Notes under the pieces: generated by a model
What the model was told of the DNA's origin: nothing
The model's input: the letters and a program-made list of their open reading frames with translations, nothing else
Database searches by the model: none
Program-made: the position numbers and the translations under genes
Assembly: GCF_022921095.1 (NCBI RefSeq)
Contig: NZ_CP095053.1
Span: 4,568,501 to 4,632,500 of the forward strand
Direction of reading: 5' to 3'
DNA length: 64,000 nucleotides
Origin: Hymenobacter aerilatus
GTDB taxonomy: Bacteria > Bacteroidota > Bacteroidia > Cytophagales > Hymenobacteraceae
Shown: one piece after another, positions 1-8,276 of the stretch
How the letters are laid out: every line of letters starts with the position of its first letter
Position numbering within the stretch: position 1 is the stretch's first letter

Positions 1-943
1 TTTCCGTATAGCCCAGCAGCAATTCCGATTGCCGGTTGGAGTACGTGAGGTTGTTCTGCGTGAGGTCAAACAGAAACACCATGCTGGGCACCGTATCGTT
101 GATGCGCGATACAAACAGCTGGCTATGCAGTAGCTCTGCTTCAGCCCGTCGCCGGTCGGTGATATCGGTTAGGTAGATAATAGCCGACTGTTCCTCGGGA
201 AACGGCACTATCTGCCAATGGTAAAAGTGCCCCCCCAAGCGTCGCTCGGTGGTACGAGTCTGGTTTTGTTGTAGAGCTTGCGCTATTTCGTGGCGAACAA
301 AGTCGCGGGTTTCTGCTTCCAGGGGCTTTTCCAGCACTTGCAGCAGCGGCTCGGCGGCCGGGTTGGCGTACTGCGCCCTACCCACGTGGTCGAACCGGAT
401 AAACGGATTGGGGCTGTGCTCTGAGAGCAGGGAGTACTGCCGGATCTTTTCTTGTGCCTGCTCGCGCTCTGTCACATCTTCCAGGCTCCACAGGTGCAGT
501 ACCGTTTTGCCGTCTTGTAGCACGGGTAGGTATTCTTGCTGCAAGATCCGGCCGTTGCGGAGCCGCAGCAGCTGTCCGCTGATACGGCTCTGCTCGGCAA
601 TAGCCCGCTCAATGGTGTCCGATACCAGAACGGGTTTCTGAAAGCAGCGGGCTAACACGTGGCGCATGCGGTCGTGCGAGTAACCTACATACGTTTCGGG
701 TGGCTCCGTCAGCCCTACCATGTCGCAGAAGCGCTGGTTCACCAAGGCAACCTGACGGGCCTGGTTTTCGGCCAGAATGGCCGTGCTCATCGTTTGCAGC
801 AGGGTGCTCATCTGCCTTGCCGCCGCCAAGCCTTGCTGCGCAAGCTGCGCACGTAGCTCCCGCAGCTCGGTGGTGGTAGCCATCTGAGCCCGTGTCATCT
901 GCCGCAAACGCCGCTGCAGGTGGCGATACGCGATAGAACTCAT
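1..943 (-). CDS. PAS-domain sensor protein, probable histidine kinase (C-terminus outside window)
   Basis: The reading frame starts at the ATG at 943 (MSSIAYRHLQRRLRQ) and stays open to base 1, so about 314 residues are visible and the C-terminus is missing. A short N-terminal coiled coil rich in Arg, Gln and Leu leads into at least two PAS domains, each ending in the usual junction (EDVTEREQA, TDITDRRRAEAE); a third begins before the edge. No H-box or ATPase domain is visible, so the kinase call is inferred from the PAS array and from the response regulator whose stop lies 49 bases upstream on the same strand. The two are probably co-transcribed, regulator first. No membrane segment is seen, suggesting a cytoplasmic sensor. 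Confidence 0.75.
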   Translation of the reverse strand, partial: MSSIAYRHLQRRLRQMTRAQMATTTELRELRAQLAQQGLAAARQMSTLLQTMSTAILAENQARQVALVNQRFCDMVGLTEPPETYVGYSHDRMRHVLARCFQKPVLVSDTIERAIAEQSRISGQLLRLRNGRILQQEYLPVLQDGKTVLHLWSLEDVTEREQAQEKIRQYSLLSEHSPNPFIRFDHVGRAQYANPAAEPLLQVLEKPLEAETRDFVRHEIAQALQQNQTRTTERRLGGHFYHWQIVPFPEEQSAIIYLTDITDRRRAEAELLHSQLFVSRINDTVPSMVFLFDLTQNNLTYSNRQSELLLGYTE

Positions 944-992
944 TGATATAGTATACGGTGGATAGAAACAAGTAGAACAGCGAGAGGGGTTA

Positions 993-2360
993 TTAGTTAA
1001 CCCGAATCTCGTTGTTCTGTATCATGCGATAGATAGTAGACTTTCCAATTTGCAGCTTCGCAGCCACCTGCAGAATGTTGCCATTGTGGTTGTCGAGGTA
1101 GCGCTGCACAATGGCAGCAGTTTGCGTCCGCAACGACTCATCCCCGTCTGGTAGGCTGCTTTCTTGCGTGGTACTAGCGTGCCGGAGCGACAGATCCTGC
1201 GGGTGAATCGTGTCGCCGTCGGCCAGTACGGCGGCCAGCTCTACCACCGCTTTCAACTCGCGCACGTTGCCGGGGAAAGGGTAGCGCAACAGCTTCTGCT
1301 GAGCATCTGGCGACAAGCGGCAATCGGCCATGCCATTTTGAGAGCAAAATGCCTGCAAGAACGACTGGGCTAGTAGGAGCACGTCCTGACCCCGGTCGCG
1401 CAGAGGGGGTAGTAAAATAGGCAAGCCCAGTAGCCGGTAATACAGATCTTCCCGGAAGCGGCCCTGTTTCACTTCTTCTGTCAGGTCGCGATGCGTGGCT
1501 ACCATCAGGCGGGCATCAAATGGAATGGGGGCGCTGCCGCCTACCCGCATCACCTCCCGCTCTTGCAGCACGCGCAGCAATTTAGCTTGTAGATTCAGAT
1601 CCAGCTCCGCGATTTCATCCAGAAAGAGTGTGCCCCGGTGCGCTTCCTCAAACCGCCCGATACGCCGACTCACGGCACCGGTGAATGCACCTTTTTCGTG
1701 ACCAAACAACTCACTCTCAATCAGCTCGCGCGGAATGGCGGCTACGTTTACGGCCACAAACGCGCTGTTGCGGCGCTCGGAACGGAAGTGAATAGCCTTG
1801 GCCACCAACTCTTTGCCTGTACCAGTCTCTCCACTCAAGGATACGGTGATGTTGGTGCGGGCCGCTTTCTCTACCAAGGAAAATAATTGTTGCATTTGGG
1901 GGCTTTTTCCCAAAATAGCACGCTGGGGGTCGTACTTCTGCCCAATTTGCTCCCGCAGCCGTTCGTTTTCCCGGCGTAGCGCCAGCTGCTGATTGACATT
2001 GCCAATGGTATTCCAGAGCCGATCTGCGGTTTCTTCATCTTTTACAAGATAATCGTAAGCACCCTGGCGCAGCAGGCCTACGGCCGTTCGCACGTCCTCC
2101 TGTCCCGAAATGATAATAACGGCAACTTCCGGCAAACGCTCCTTTATCTGACGCAGCACTACATCGCCGGTACCATCGGGCAGTGTATAGTCCAGCGTGA
2201 TAAGATCAGGCTTTTCGTTGAGGTTATCCAAGCAAGACTGCGCCGTAGTGAAGCGGCGTACGATGTACTCTGGATTCTGAGAGAGCTTATATTCAAGTAG
2301 TTCGCCGTACCAGGCGTTGTCCTCAACAACGAATATACGAAGGGTAGAAGATGCAGTCAT
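993..2360 (-). CDS. sigma-54-dependent response regulator (NtrC family)
   Basis: 455 residues with the full NtrC architecture. A receiver domain (about 1-120) carries the acidic pocket ED13-14, the phospho-acceptor D57 (LITLDYTLPDG) and a K in YLVKDEE. An AAA+ domain (about 145-370) carries Walker A GETGTGKE at 177-184, the sigma-54 contact loop GAFTGA and Walker B GTLFLDEI. A Fis-type helix-turn-helix sits at the C-terminus (VAAKLQIGKSTIYRMI). It should activate sigma-54 promoters on phosphorylation. The ATG at 2360 is the natural start. The partner is probably the PAS sensor directly downstream. Target genes are not evident in the window. Confidence 0.93.
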   Translation of the reverse strand: MTASSTLRIFVVEDNAWYGELLEYKLSQNPEYIVRRFTTAQSCLDNLNEKPDLITLDYTLPDGTGDVVLRQIKERLPEVAVIIISGQEDVRTAVGLLRQGAYDYLVKDEETADRLWNTIGNVNQQLALRRENERLREQIGQKYDPQRAILGKSPQMQQLFSLVEKAARTNITVSLSGETGTGKELVAKAIHFRSERRNSAFVAVNVAAIPRELIESELFGHEKGAFTGAVSRRIGRFEEAHRGTLFLDEIAELDLNLQAKLLRVLQEREVMRVGGSAPIPFDARLMVATHRDLTEEVKQGRFREDLYYRLLGLPILLPPLRDRGQDVLLLAQSFLQAFCSQNGMADCRLSPDAQQKLLRYPFPGNVRELKAVVELAAVLADGDTIHPQDLSLRHASTTQESSLPDGDESLRTQTAAIVQRYLDNHNGNILQVAAKLQIGKSTIYRMIQNNEIRVN

Positions 2361-2690
2361 TGGGAAAGTAGCGGAGTAACTGTACTAGATAATACGTCAC
2401 GCAGCATGTGTACATGCTGCACAATTTCTACGTGGAGTATAATCTATCCAGTTAAGTTTTCAATAGCGTGGGAAAGTAAGTAGTGTAAACAGTGCGAGTA
2501 TAAGACGATAAAGCTGCCCTATCAAGTTTTCTCATCATAGGATTTTGCTTCTCTTTTTGGGAAGATAGAATAAAATCGAGTGAAATGTATATGTCTTATA
2601 ATCAACGTTTTATACAATAATATAATTTGAAGGTAATAAAATTGTATTGTGATTTTTTGAACGTGTTTATGGACTTTTCTAATCTTGCTT
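2361..2690. other. divergent intergenic region, AT-rich
   Basis: About 330 bases between the minus-strand regulator and the plus-strand secreted protein. It is clearly AT-richer than the flanks, consistent with promoters in both directions. I see no gene, no convincing TTTG / TAnnTTTG pair and no clear sigma-54 -24/-12 site. The only structured element is the palindrome at 2401-2420. Confidence 0.5.
2401..2420. promoter_or_regulatory. 9-bp palindrome upstream of the response regulator
   Basis: GCAGCATGT and ACATGCTGC form a perfect 9-bp inverted repeat separated by two bases, centred about 50 bases upstream of the regulator's start codon. It could be an operator or a hairpin in the 5' UTR. 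There is no T-run, so a terminator is unlikely. Confidence 0.35.
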
Positions 2691-5210
2691 ATGAAACGCT
2701 TCTTCTACTTACAGGGCTTTTTTTGTTACCAAGCAGCATTATTTCTACTGATATGGTTAGGTGGCACCACAGTGCTAGCCCAGGGTTCTGTCACGCGAGT
2801 CATCTACACGAAAGCGGGCACAGCAAAGGTAACGAAAGGTAGCGCCACCGTCACGGCTCAGGTTAGGATAGGGGGCCTTATTGGTCTTGAGACCAAGGTA
2901 GCTCCGTTGACTTCGGGAGACGTACTGGATAGTGGTAATGCAACGGATGAAGGTGCATCCTCCTTTAACAGCTACGCACTGCTTACCACCAATCTAACCC
3001 AAACGGCAATATCCACAGCATTGGGTATTAATTTATTATCGCTTGCGGAAGTACAGGTTACAGGACAATCTGCCCCTACCTCGCTGCGCGTTGATATGGC
3101 CGAGACTATCAAGAAAGGCAATCGGGCGGGCGTAGTGATAGGTGGCGACAACTCGCTACTGAATCTGTCCGTGCTGAATGCCGTGTACGTGCAAACCTAC
3201 CTGAACGAAACGCCTGTGCAGCGCATCCCAATTGCTGAGCTAGTAGGAATTGAGTCGAGCCTTACTAGCTCGTTGCGCAACAATCTACCTTTGTTCAACA
3301 ATCGTCCTACCCGGGCCAGCTTCATTGCCAGTGGCGATTTCAACAAAATAGAACTGGTGACAGGAGGATTGCTGAACCTGAGCTACGGCATACGCTTCTA
3401 CTATGCCTTCGGCTTCGACGACCAGAATTCGACCATCCAGTATAAAGGAGCGTTGTCGAACAACGTTAGCCCCGTGGAGGGGAATGAGTACAGCACTCAG
3501 TCGCGCGGGGCGAATGGGTTGGTCTGTGTGAACGTGAATTCGAACATCGACAATCCACAGAATGCTGCCAATGCTGGCCTAACCGACTTTGCAACGTTCC
3601 GAAACCTGCTGAATATAAGCGTTCTGAATTGCCCGTCTACCCTGCGCGTGAAGCTACGTAGCGCAGTGGGTCCTACCGGGTACCGTGCTGGATTTGTGGT
3701 GAGCAACGGTGGGCTGCTCGATCTGAACTTGTTGCAGAATGTGCGCCTCAGCACTTACCTAGACGATGCACTACAGCAGAGCGCCTCTGGTGCCAACTTA
3801 TTGCGGGTGAACGTGCTGCCTGATAACCGCTATTTTCTGAGCTTCCAGACGACCAAACCGTTCAACCACGTAGAAATTCGCCTGAACGGGGCTGTAAACG
3901 TCTTAGATAATCTGAACGTGTACTACGGCTTCGGCATTGAGGAAGCAGCTTTCAGTGACCCAGAACCCGTGTTTTCTGATTTCGAAGACCCGACCGATAA
4001 ATTCCGGACTGCTACCCTCACCCCCAATACCGATGGTGTTCTAAACGTAAGTGCTTGCGCGTCGGTGCTTGGTAGCAGCTGCACGGGCTTTGTAGACCCC
4101 AGCTTTGCTGCCAAGCGTAACCTGACCACTACCTATGCCCAAATCAAAGGCTCGTTGGTGAACCTGAGCGTAAACCAGGGCTTGGCGCTAGCCGTGAAGC
4201 TTAATGGTGCGAATAAGGTAGCAACCGGTAGAGCGGGTAAAGCAGGCAACCGCGCCGGGTTTGTATTTGATTACACCAGCAACGGTGGAATAATAGGTAA
4301 TTTGTTGAGTGCGGGTGTGTTATCCAACTTCACCATCACTACCTACCGCGAGGACCAAAGCACGGCCCGTAAGGGTACTGCTACCAGTGCCTTGCCGACC
4401 TTGGTGGCGGTAGAAAGTGTATCTGGGGCCAACTTGGCGCAGGCAACGCTGCTGGGCGGCAGCACCGGTCGACAAGCTCTGTCCTTCGTTGCCACACAGG
4501 ATTTCGACTGGGTAGAGCTGACTACTACCAACACGGTAGGCACGGTGCAAGACACGCGTATTTACTACGCTTTTGCCGAGGATTTGCGCGGTTTCTTCCC
4601 CGAAAACCTGGTAAATCCATCCAACCCACTCCCCGTCGAGCTGGCAAGCTTTACCGTACGCGCTACCGCCCAGGGAGCCGAACTGCACTGGAAAACCGCC
4701 TCAGAGAAAAACAACAGCCGGTTTATAGTAGAGCGGGCCGTGCAGCAGGGCACCGACGTTGCGTTCCAGGCCATTGGACAGGTGGCTGGTGCAGGCACCA
4801 GCACCACGGCGCAGCAGTACCGCTTCCTGGATGCTACGGCAGCCGAACAAAGTGCCAGCACCGTGTACTACCGCTTGCGGCAGGTAGACACCAATGGGCA
4901 GGAGTCGTTTTCGCCGGTGGTAGCTGCCACGTTTGAAGGGCGGGTACTGGCTGCATCGCTGCAGTTGGCTCCTAATCCTGCTGGGGCTACCGATTGGGTA
5001 CGCGTGCAGGTAGGGGCTGCCAGTGAAATAACCGGGCAGCACTTGGTGGTGTACGACGGACAGGGCCGGCAGGTGCATTCGGTGGCCGTAACAGACCATA
5101 CTACCCTGCTTCCAACGCAGAGTTTAAGTCAGGGGCTCTACCACGTGGTCCTGCTGAACGCCGCGGGCAAGCGCCTCACCAGCCAACGCCTCATCATTGC
5201 AGGACGCTAA
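2691..5210 (+). CDS. secreted repeat protein with T9SS type A sorting domain
   Basis: 839 residues from the ATG at 2691 (MKRFFYLQGFF); a TTG two codons upstream is possible but less likely. An N-terminal signal peptide ends near TTVLAQG. The body holds three related units of roughly 190 residues: each starts with a G-x-RAG-(F/V)-V motif (about residues 144, 330 and 520), continues with a Leu/Asn-rich GGLLxL stretch and a TYLx strand, and ends in an F(D/N)xxEL strand and a YY-x-F motif (about 236, 410 and 624). The C-terminal ~80 residues (LAPNPAG...LSQGLYHVVLL) match the T9SS type A sorting tail, which targets a protein across the outer membrane for surface anchoring or release. Ligand or enzymatic role is unknown; an adhesin or surface-layer role is a guess. 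Confidence 0.85.
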   Translation: MKRFFYLQGFFCYQAALFLLIWLGGTTVLAQGSVTRVIYTKAGTAKVTKGSATVTAQVRIGGLIGLETKVAPLTSGDVLDSGNATDEGASSFNSYALLTTNLTQTAISTALGINLLSLAEVQVTGQSAPTSLRVDMAETIKKGNRAGVVIGGDNSLLNLSVLNAVYVQTYLNETPVQRIPIAELVGIESSLTSSLRNNLPLFNNRPTRASFIASGDFNKIELVTGGLLNLSYGIRFYYAFGFDDQNSTIQYKGALSNNVSPVEGNEYSTQSRGANGLVCVNVNSNIDNPQNAANAGLTDFATFRNLLNISVLNCPSTLRVKLRSAVGPTGYRAGFVVSNGGLLDLNLLQNVRLSTYLDDALQQSASGANLLRVNVLPDNRYFLSFQTTKPFNHVEIRLNGAVNVLDNLNVYYGFGIEEAAFSDPEPVFSDFEDPTDKFRTATLTPNTDGVLNVSACASVLGSSCTGFVDPSFAAKRNLTTTYAQIKGSLVNLSVNQGLALAVKLNGANKVATGRAGKAGNRAGFVFDYTSNGGIIGNLLSAGVLSNFTITTYREDQSTARKGTATSALPTLVAVESVSGANLAQATLLGGSTGRQALSFVATQDFDWVELTTTNTVGTVQDTRIYYAFAEDLRGFFPENLVNPSNPLPVELASFTVRATAQGAELHWKTASEKNNSRFIVERAVQQGTDVAFQAIGQVAGAGTSTTAQQYRFLDATAAEQSASTVYYRLRQVDTNGQESFSPVVAATFEGRVLAASLQLAPNPAGATDWVRVQVGAASEITGQHLVVYDGQGRQVHSVAVTDHTTLLPTQSLSQGLYHVVLLNAAGKRLTSQRLIIAGR

Positions 5211-5231
5211 CTAGTCGCGGTTACGTATAAT

Positions 5232-5273
5232 AACAAGAAAGCCACTCCTTATATAAGGAGTGGCTTTCTTGTT
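5232..5273. terminator. bidirectional terminator
   Basis: A perfect 20-bp stem (AACAAGAAAGCCACTCCTTA and its complement) lies between two convergent genes. The A-rich 5' arm and T-rich 3' arm let it serve both strands. Confidence 0.88.
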
Positions 5274-5299
5274 GATGAAAGAAATTGAGGCAAAGCTCA

Positions 5300-5854
5300 C
5301 TACTTGAGTCCTATTGTATCGTCGCTTTCACCTTCGTGGCTGTTCATATACGATCGAAAGGACAATGCTACCTCGCTAGCCAGCGACGATGCCTGGGCCC
5401 GTACGCGTCGGTCGTTGTTAGTGCGGCTATTGTCACGGTCAGCAGCCAGCTGAGCTATGTAGTCGTCTAGTTGCACAGTAACAGTAGGTTGCTTATTGTT
5501 GGGTACTACCTCAAAAGACCCTATATTATAGTCGTAGCCATTATCTGTAGCACGAAATACAAACTCAAAGCGGACTGCCGTTTCAACGGGTTTATTGTTG
5601 TTGAGTGTTTTCACTTTGCTAGTGCCACGCAGCTGGAGCGTGCCTGCCGCTGCGTCGGCCTTTACGTCAGTTTTGGGCGCATACGTAAACCCCTTTTCGC
5701 TCCAGGCCAGGGCGTGCTGGTATAGTGCCCGGCGCCCGGCCCCCGATGCCTGTACTTGCTCACCGTAGGCAATGGGACTGGTAGACTGCGCCAGCGACGA
5801 CAAGGATAGCAGTAACAGACTGCTTAGCAGAAAACCGAGTAAAGAGTTTTTCAT
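5300..5854 (-). CDS. secreted DUF4468-like protein
   Basis: 184 residues from the ATG at 5854 (MKNSLLGFLLSS). A longer frame to 5923 exists, but a good -7 promoter box lies inside it (5893-5900), so the shorter start is preferred. A signal peptide ends near SLSSLAQS. The core contains RALYQHALAWSEKGF and then alternating strands with polar charges, ending in an amphipathic C-terminal helix region. This layout fits the DUF4468 (TBP-like fold) family, found in periplasmic proteins of Bacteroidota with no known biochemical function. A divergent paralogue lies at 21323-21874. It appears monocistronic and shares the downstream terminator with the secreted T9SS protein. Confidence 0.72.
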   Translation of the reverse strand: MKNSLLGFLLSSLLLLSLSSLAQSTSPIAYGEQVQASGAGRRALYQHALAWSEKGFTYAPKTDVKADAAAGTLQLRGTSKVKTLNNNKPVETAVRFEFVFRATDNGYDYNIGSFEVVPNNKQPTVTVQLDDYIAQLAADRDNSRTNNDRRVRAQASSLASEVALSFRSYMNSHEGESDDTIGLK

Positions 5855-5892
5855 AGTATGGAGAGGAAAACAGGTAATTACCAGCAAGAGCG

Positions 5893-5900
5893 CAAACTTA
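5893..5900 (-). promoter_or_regulatory. candidate -7 promoter box for the DUF4468-like gene
   Basis: On the minus strand this reads TAAGTTTG, a full match to the Bacteroidota -7 consensus TAnnTTTG, about 40 bases upstream of the ATG at 5854. No good -33 TTTG is visible at the expected distance, so confidence is moderate. Confidence 0.45.
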
Positions 5901-6259
5901 TTTCGTTTTTGCTCCACATGCATGGCAGTATATGTTATGAATATATCAAGAAAAATGCCGGGCGTGTTGATTTAGATACGACTACTCGTATAAATCTCAT
6001 AATACGCGATAATCGAAAATATTTATATAATTTTTCTGATAACACACCTAGGTTATGCAGTTATTGTGAATGAACTACAGGCTATAATATATAGGCTGAT
6101 AGAGTGAATGTTTTATTTTACTATATGTGGATTATTTATGCATAATATGCTTTGTATTAATGATTTATATGTAGGATGACCGTGTAAACAATATAGCAGG
6201 TGGTGAGCAATACTAAATTGGACATAATATTCAGATAACATAAAATTAATATTAGTCTG
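5901..6259. other. AT-rich intergenic region without a recognised gene
   Basis: A strongly AT-rich stretch between the divergent DUF4468-like gene and the pyr leader. Short frames occur on both strands but lack family resemblance, sensible codon use or a start signal. I see nothing further in it. Confidence 0.5.
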
Positions 6260-6290
6260 GTTGCTGCGTCAAAGCGAAGTAGTACTTTTG
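6260..6290 (+). promoter_or_regulatory. promoter of the pyrF leader transcript
   Basis: GTTG at 6260-6263 (3 of 4 matches to the -33 TTTG) is followed after exactly 19 bases by TACTTTTG at 6283-6290, a full match to TAnnTTTG. Transcription would start near 6297, giving a leader of about 410 bases before pyrF. Confidence 0.65.
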
Positions 6291-6318
6291 TGGCGTGATT
6301 CAACTCACCGCACATCCG

Positions 6319-6636
6319 ATGAAGCGCGTAGCCCTCCACGATGTGGCTCTGCGGGAAAGCCGGAAGCAGGCTTCATTTTCCGCTGACTCCTTTGTTTTTT
6401 CGGCAGTTGCTCTTTCCTCCGCTCCGGTTTCGAAGCGGTTTTTTTATGCCCATACGGATAGGGTAGGGGCCTGTGTCAGCTCTTCTGGTGGCAACTCACT
6501 GCTTGCCTCGCCGTCTGGCTCAACCTGCCCTATGCCAAGCATTCCTGTCCTTGCCCAACAGATTGCGGCCGTTGCGCCCGCTACCATTCGCGGGTGCTGC
6601 ATGTCATTTCTGGTCAACCACAACCACGTATTCTAA
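6319..6636 (+). CDS. possible translated pyr leader (105 codons) spanning an attenuator
   Basis: An ATG about 22 bases after the predicted transcription start opens a frame that runs through the first terminator-like hairpin (6419-6445) and stops at 6634-6636, just before the second hairpin (6650-6680). The product (MKRVALHDVALRESRKQ..., ending NHNHVF) resembles nothing I know, and its low-complexity Ser/Ala/Val make-up fits a leader rather than a folded protein. A U-rich tract at 6391-6400 lies in the frame about 20 bases before the first hairpin. This is the geometry of UTP-sensitive attenuation described for enterobacterial pyrBI and pyrE. A shorter leader starting at 6601 (MSFLVNHNHVF) is an alternative. 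Translation is not proven. Confidence 0.35.
   Translation: MKRVALHDVALRESRKQASFSADSFVFSAVALSSAPVSKRFFYAHTDRVGACVSSSGGNSLLASPSGSTCPMPSIPVLAQQIAAVAPATIRGCCMSFLVNHNHVF
6419..6445 (+). terminator. first attenuator hairpin of the pyr leader
   Basis: CCGCT (6419-6423) pairs with AGCGG (6434-6438), with two further inner GC pairs and a GTTT loop, and is followed by seven T residues. It lies about 120 bases into the transcript and roughly 265 bases before pyrF, so it can only act as a conditional terminator of the pyr genes. Confidence 0.6.
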
Positions 6637-6649
6637 AGCGCTCCGACGG

Positions 6650-6680
6650 AAAGCGCCCGATGCCGGCTGGGGGCTTTTTT
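6650..6680 (+). terminator. second attenuator hairpin, immediately upstream of pyrF
   Basis: AAAGCGCCC (6650-6658) pairs with GGGGGCTTT with one mismatch and runs into a T-tract, about 28 bases before the pyrF ATG. The 5' arm overlaps the 3' arm of a competing hairpin, GCGCT (6638-6642) with AGCGC (6652-6656), so the two structures exclude each other as in a classical attenuator. Confidence 0.6.
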
Positions 6681-6708
6681 GTTAACTTCTTTCGACAATA
6701 CCAACCAT

Positions 6709-7485
6709 ATGAACAAGCTGCTTTCCCGTGTGCAACGCGTTGATTCGCTGCTCTGTGTGGGGCTCGACCCTATCGGTGAAGACGCCCAGGTAGGAAGCCG
6801 ATTGGGCGAAGTAATTGACCAAACCGCCGACCACGTAGCGGCCTTCAAGCCCAACCTGGCCTTTTTTCTGAGCCGGGAAAATGGCGTGCAGTTGCTGCGC
6901 GACACTATCCAGCGCATTCCAAAGGATATTCCGGTGATTCTGGACGGCAAGTTTGGTGACATTTCCAACACCGCAGACCACTACGCCCGCTTTGCCTACG
7001 ACGTGGTAGGGGCCGATGCCGTGACGGTGAATCCGTATATGGGCGACGATGCCATTTGGCCCTTTCTGCGCGAGGGTAAAATGGCTTTCGTACTGGCCAA
7101 AACCAGCAATCAGCCTACCCACTCGCTGCAGGATGTGGCCCTTACCCGGGGCGGTATGCTCAGCGACCAAGCCGCCCGCATCAGTCGCCAGCTGGATGAG
7201 GAAAACGGTGGGGTAGGGCTGGTGGTAGGTGCCACCCAGCCCGACGCCATGCTGCGCGTGCGCGAACTTTGCCCCGACCAATGGTTCTTGGTGCCCGGCG
7301 TGGGTGCCCAGGGCGGCGACCTAGCTGCTACCCTCCGCGCCGGCCTGCGCCCCGATGGCCTAGGTGTACTCATTAATTCTTCGCGCGCCATCTGGCAGGC
7401 GGCCGATGCCAGTGCCGCTGCTCGAGAACTAAAGGGGCAGATTAATGAGCACCGGCAGATAACGAAAGCAAATACTGTGTCCTAA
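6709..7485 (+). CDS. pyrF: orotidine 5'-phosphate decarboxylase (type 2)
   Basis: 258 residues from the ATG at 6709 (MNKLLSRVQRVDSL). A TTG start at 6679 would put the start inside the terminator and is rejected. PyrF decarboxylates OMP to UMP, the last step of de novo pyrimidine synthesis, in the cytoplasm. The catalytic loop VILDGKFGDISNTADHYA places the catalytic lysine at 81 between D79 and D84; the phosphate-binding end is seen in VPGVGAQGGD. The longer spacing and NPYMGDD segment are typical of the type 2 (about 270-residue) branch found in mycobacteria and Bacteroidota. It opens a nucleotide block, is followed by pyrE after 129 bases, and lies behind a structured leader that suggests attenuation. 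Confidence 0.95.
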   Translation: MNKLLSRVQRVDSLLCVGLDPIGEDAQVGSRLGEVIDQTADHVAAFKPNLAFFLSRENGVQLLRDTIQRIPKDIPVILDGKFGDISNTADHYARFAYDVVGADAVTVNPYMGDDAIWPFLREGKMAFVLAKTSNQPTHSLQDVALTRGGMLSDQAARISRQLDEENGGVGLVVGATQPDAMLRVRELCPDQWFLVPGVGAQGGDLAATLRAGLRPDGLGVLINSSRAIWQAADASAAARELKGQINEHRQITKANTVS

Positions 7486-7560
7486 GGCTAGCCCCCTGGA
7501 CTACGCAGTGCCCAGAGAGCCGGCAGAACAGGAACACCAAAGCTGCTCTGCTCTGTAGCC

Positions 7561-7576
7561 CAAGGTTTCGACCTTG
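7561..7576. other. small stem-loop in the pyrF-pyrE gap
   Basis: CAAGGT and ACCTTG form a perfect 6-bp stem around a TTCG tetraloop, a very stable RNA motif. There is no T-run. It could slow 3' processing or be a short dispersed element; no second copy was found in the window. Confidence 0.4.
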
Positions 7577-7614
7577 AGACAACGGGTAACCTTCCTACTT
7601 ATAAGTATACTCCC

Positions 7615-8226
7615 TTGACCACCCACACCTCCCTACCCTCCGAAACCTTGGAACAGCAACTAGTGCAAGAAGACGCACTATTGCGTGGGCACTTCCGCCT
7701 GTCTTCTGGGTTGCATTCTGATACGTACGTGCAGTGCGCCCGTTTCTTGCGCCGCCCCGATCTGGCTGCTCCCGCCGCCGCTGAGTTAGCCGCTCAAATT
7801 CGGGCCGCCGGGTTGCAGCCCGATACCGTGGTAGGACCCGCCATGGGCGGCGTTGTGATTGGCTACGAGCTGGCCCGGCAGTTGGGCGTGCCCGGTATTT
7901 TCACGGAGCGCGACGCCGACGGGCAAATGACGCTACGTCGGGGCTTCACCATAGAGCCCGGTGAGCGGATTATTATTGCAGAAGACGTAGTGACTACGGG
8001 CAAGAGCACCAACGAAGTAGCGCGTCTGCTGACCGAAATGGGAGCAGAAATTTTGGCGGTGGCAAGTTTAATTGACCGCACGAGTGGGAAAGCTGAGCTT
8101 TCTTTTCCGAACTTTGCACTGCTGCCGGTTACGGCGGCCACCTACGCACCCGATGATTGCCCGCTGTGTCGGGCAGGTATTCCGGTAGTGAAGCCCGGCA
8201 GCCGGCCGGACAAAGCGTTTTCTTAA
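7615..8226 (+). CDS. pyrE: orotate phosphoribosyltransferase
   Basis: 203 residues. PyrE joins orotate to PRPP to give OMP, the substrate of PyrF encoded just upstream. The N-terminal GHFRLSSGLHSDTY and the PRPP loop IIIAEDVVTTGKST (around residues 119-132) are diagnostic, and the Cys-containing end CPLCRAGIPVVKPGSRP is typical of the bacterial long-form enzyme. No in-frame ATG precedes the conserved region, so translation probably begins at TTG 7615; another TTG at 7648 is possible. A palindrome ACTTATAAGT lies just upstream. It is in the same direction as, and 121 bases before, purL. Confidence 0.94.
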   Translation: MTTHTSLPSETLEQQLVQEDALLRGHFRLSSGLHSDTYVQCARFLRRPDLAAPAAAELAAQIRAAGLQPDTVVGPAMGGVVIGYELARQLGVPGIFTERDADGQMTLRRGFTIEPGERIIIAEDVVTTGKSTNEVARLLTEMGAEILAVASLIDRTSGKAELSFPNFALLPVTAATYAPDDCPLCRAGIPVVKPGSRPDKAFS

Positions 8227-8276
8227 ACCTACCCTGCGCTGGACGTAGGGCAAGGCATTTCCGATGGTGGTCGGGC

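Noticed and set aside
5855..5923. N-terminal extension of the DUF4468-like protein
   Set aside because: It would place basic residues before the signal peptide, and the best promoter box lies inside it.
6319..6420. Cobalamin or other riboswitch in the pyr leader, because of GCGGGAAAGCCGG
   Set aside because: The surrounding conserved elements of known riboswitches are missing; attenuation explains the hairpins better.
7486..7614. Possible tRNA or structured RNA between pyrF and pyrE
   Set aside because: Only one 6-bp stem is present; there is no cloverleaf and no CCA-adjacent acceptor stem.
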